Positions 13,382 to 13,568 of a stretch of 13,568 nt of DNA are shown piece by piece (position 1 is the stretch's first letter; the number at the start of each line of letters is the position of its first letter). Below the pieces are notes generated by a model. That model was not told the DNA's origin, did no database searches, and worked only from the letters and a program-made list of their open reading frames with translations. The translations under genes were made by a program, and so were the position numbers. Source of the DNA: Methanobacteriota archaeon (GTDB lineage: Archaea; Methanobacteriota; Methanobacteria; Methanobacteriales; Methanobacteriaceae); NCBI GenBank assembly GCA_023411115.1, contig JAEYPF010000005.1, forward strand, positions 1 to 13,568, written 5' to 3'.

Positions 13382-13568
13382 CTAAACGGTCTCGTCACTT
13401 TTATATTCTAAAATATCTCCGGGTTGACATTCTAAAGCCTTACAAATCTTCGCTAAAGTTGATAATCGAATTGCTTTTGCCTTTCCATTTTTTAATATAG
13501 AGATATTGGCCATGGTTATTCCAACTTTCTCTGAAAGTTCAGTGACGCTCATTTTCCTTTTAGCTAAC
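13382..13568 (-). CDS. XRE-type helix-turn-helix regulator, C-terminal part
   Basis: Sixty-one residues are visible, running from the right edge to a TAG stop at 13384-13382; the N-terminus is outside the window. The sequence LAKRKMSVTELSEKVGIT, then MANISILKNGKAKAIRLSTL, then AKICKALECQPGDILEYKSDE, is a compact Cro/CI-like HTH domain. The recognition helix is around MANISILKNGKAKAI, and the ending CQPGDILEY is typical of small stand-alone regulators of the YozG kind. Such proteins usually have about 65-75 residues, so only a few are missing. Homologues are often encoded beside a DUF2975 membrane protein, which would lie beyond the edge if present here. The protein most likely binds DNA as a dimer; its target is unknown. 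Confidence 0.85.
   Translation of the reverse strand, partial: LAKRKMSVTELSEKVGITMANISILKNGKAKAIRLSTLAKICKALECQPGDILEYKSDETV

Overview
The window looks like part of a low-GC archaeal genome of the Methanobacteriales, probably Methanobacterium or a close relative. This is inferred from archaeal TATA boxes of the TTTATATA type 25-30 bp before transcription or translation starts, Shine-Dalgarno sequences of the GGTGA/GTGAT kind, U-rich terminators, and the gene mix: a DtxR-FeoA fusion with FeoB, DUF169, paired DUF2142 membrane proteins, and a GMC-type flavoprotein with a ferredoxin-like cysteine cluster. No rRNA, tRNA, CRISPR array or transposase gene was seen.

Layout. (1) 1-3050, minus strand: an iron-uptake operon. 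A DtxR-family regulator with a C-terminal FeoA-like domain overlaps feoB by 7 bp. Its promoter carries a TATA box flanked by two DtxR-like half-site pairs, one of which covers the ribosome binding site. A membrane-anchored protein follows feoB and is cut by the window edge. (2) 3182-3699, plus strand: a small four-helix membrane protein with a lysine-rich tail. (3) 3860-8764: a segment shaped by tandem duplication. It holds an intact GMC-type oxidoreductase gene (+), a DUF2142 membrane protein (-), a decayed relic of the oxidoreductase 3' end (+), a small helical protein of 111 residues (-), and a second DUF2142 paralogue (-). The relic shows that the duplicated unit was oxidoreductase plus DUF2142, and that the second oxidoreductase copy was almost wholly lost. 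(4) 9061-13062, minus strand: a TetR regulator, a DUF169 protein, a 14-helix drug-efflux MFS transporter and dapB lie in that order with gaps of 76, 105 and 60 bp, probably as one or two transcription units. (5) 13105-13568: a structured, hairpin-forming intergenic repeat related to two elements near 8.8-9.06 kb, an AT-rich double inverted repeat that may be a terminator, and the C-terminal part of a small XRE-type regulator running off the right edge.

How the genes may work together. The first block is a self-regulated ferrous iron importer. The TetR block is a likely inducible efflux locus, with TetR controlling its own promoter and the transporter and DUF169 protein downstream; dapB (lysine biosynthesis) appears to be a passenger. 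The oxidoreductase/DUF2142 block has no assignable pathway. DUF2142 proteins resemble membrane-embedded envelope glycan enzymes, and duplication with patches of identical sequence suggests recent exchange between the two copies.

I did not find a convincing new defence or mobile system. The most unusual features are the duplication scar with its gene relic, the 113-bp identical patch between paralogues, the hairpin repeat family, and the DtxR operator arrangement. All comparisons were made by eye.
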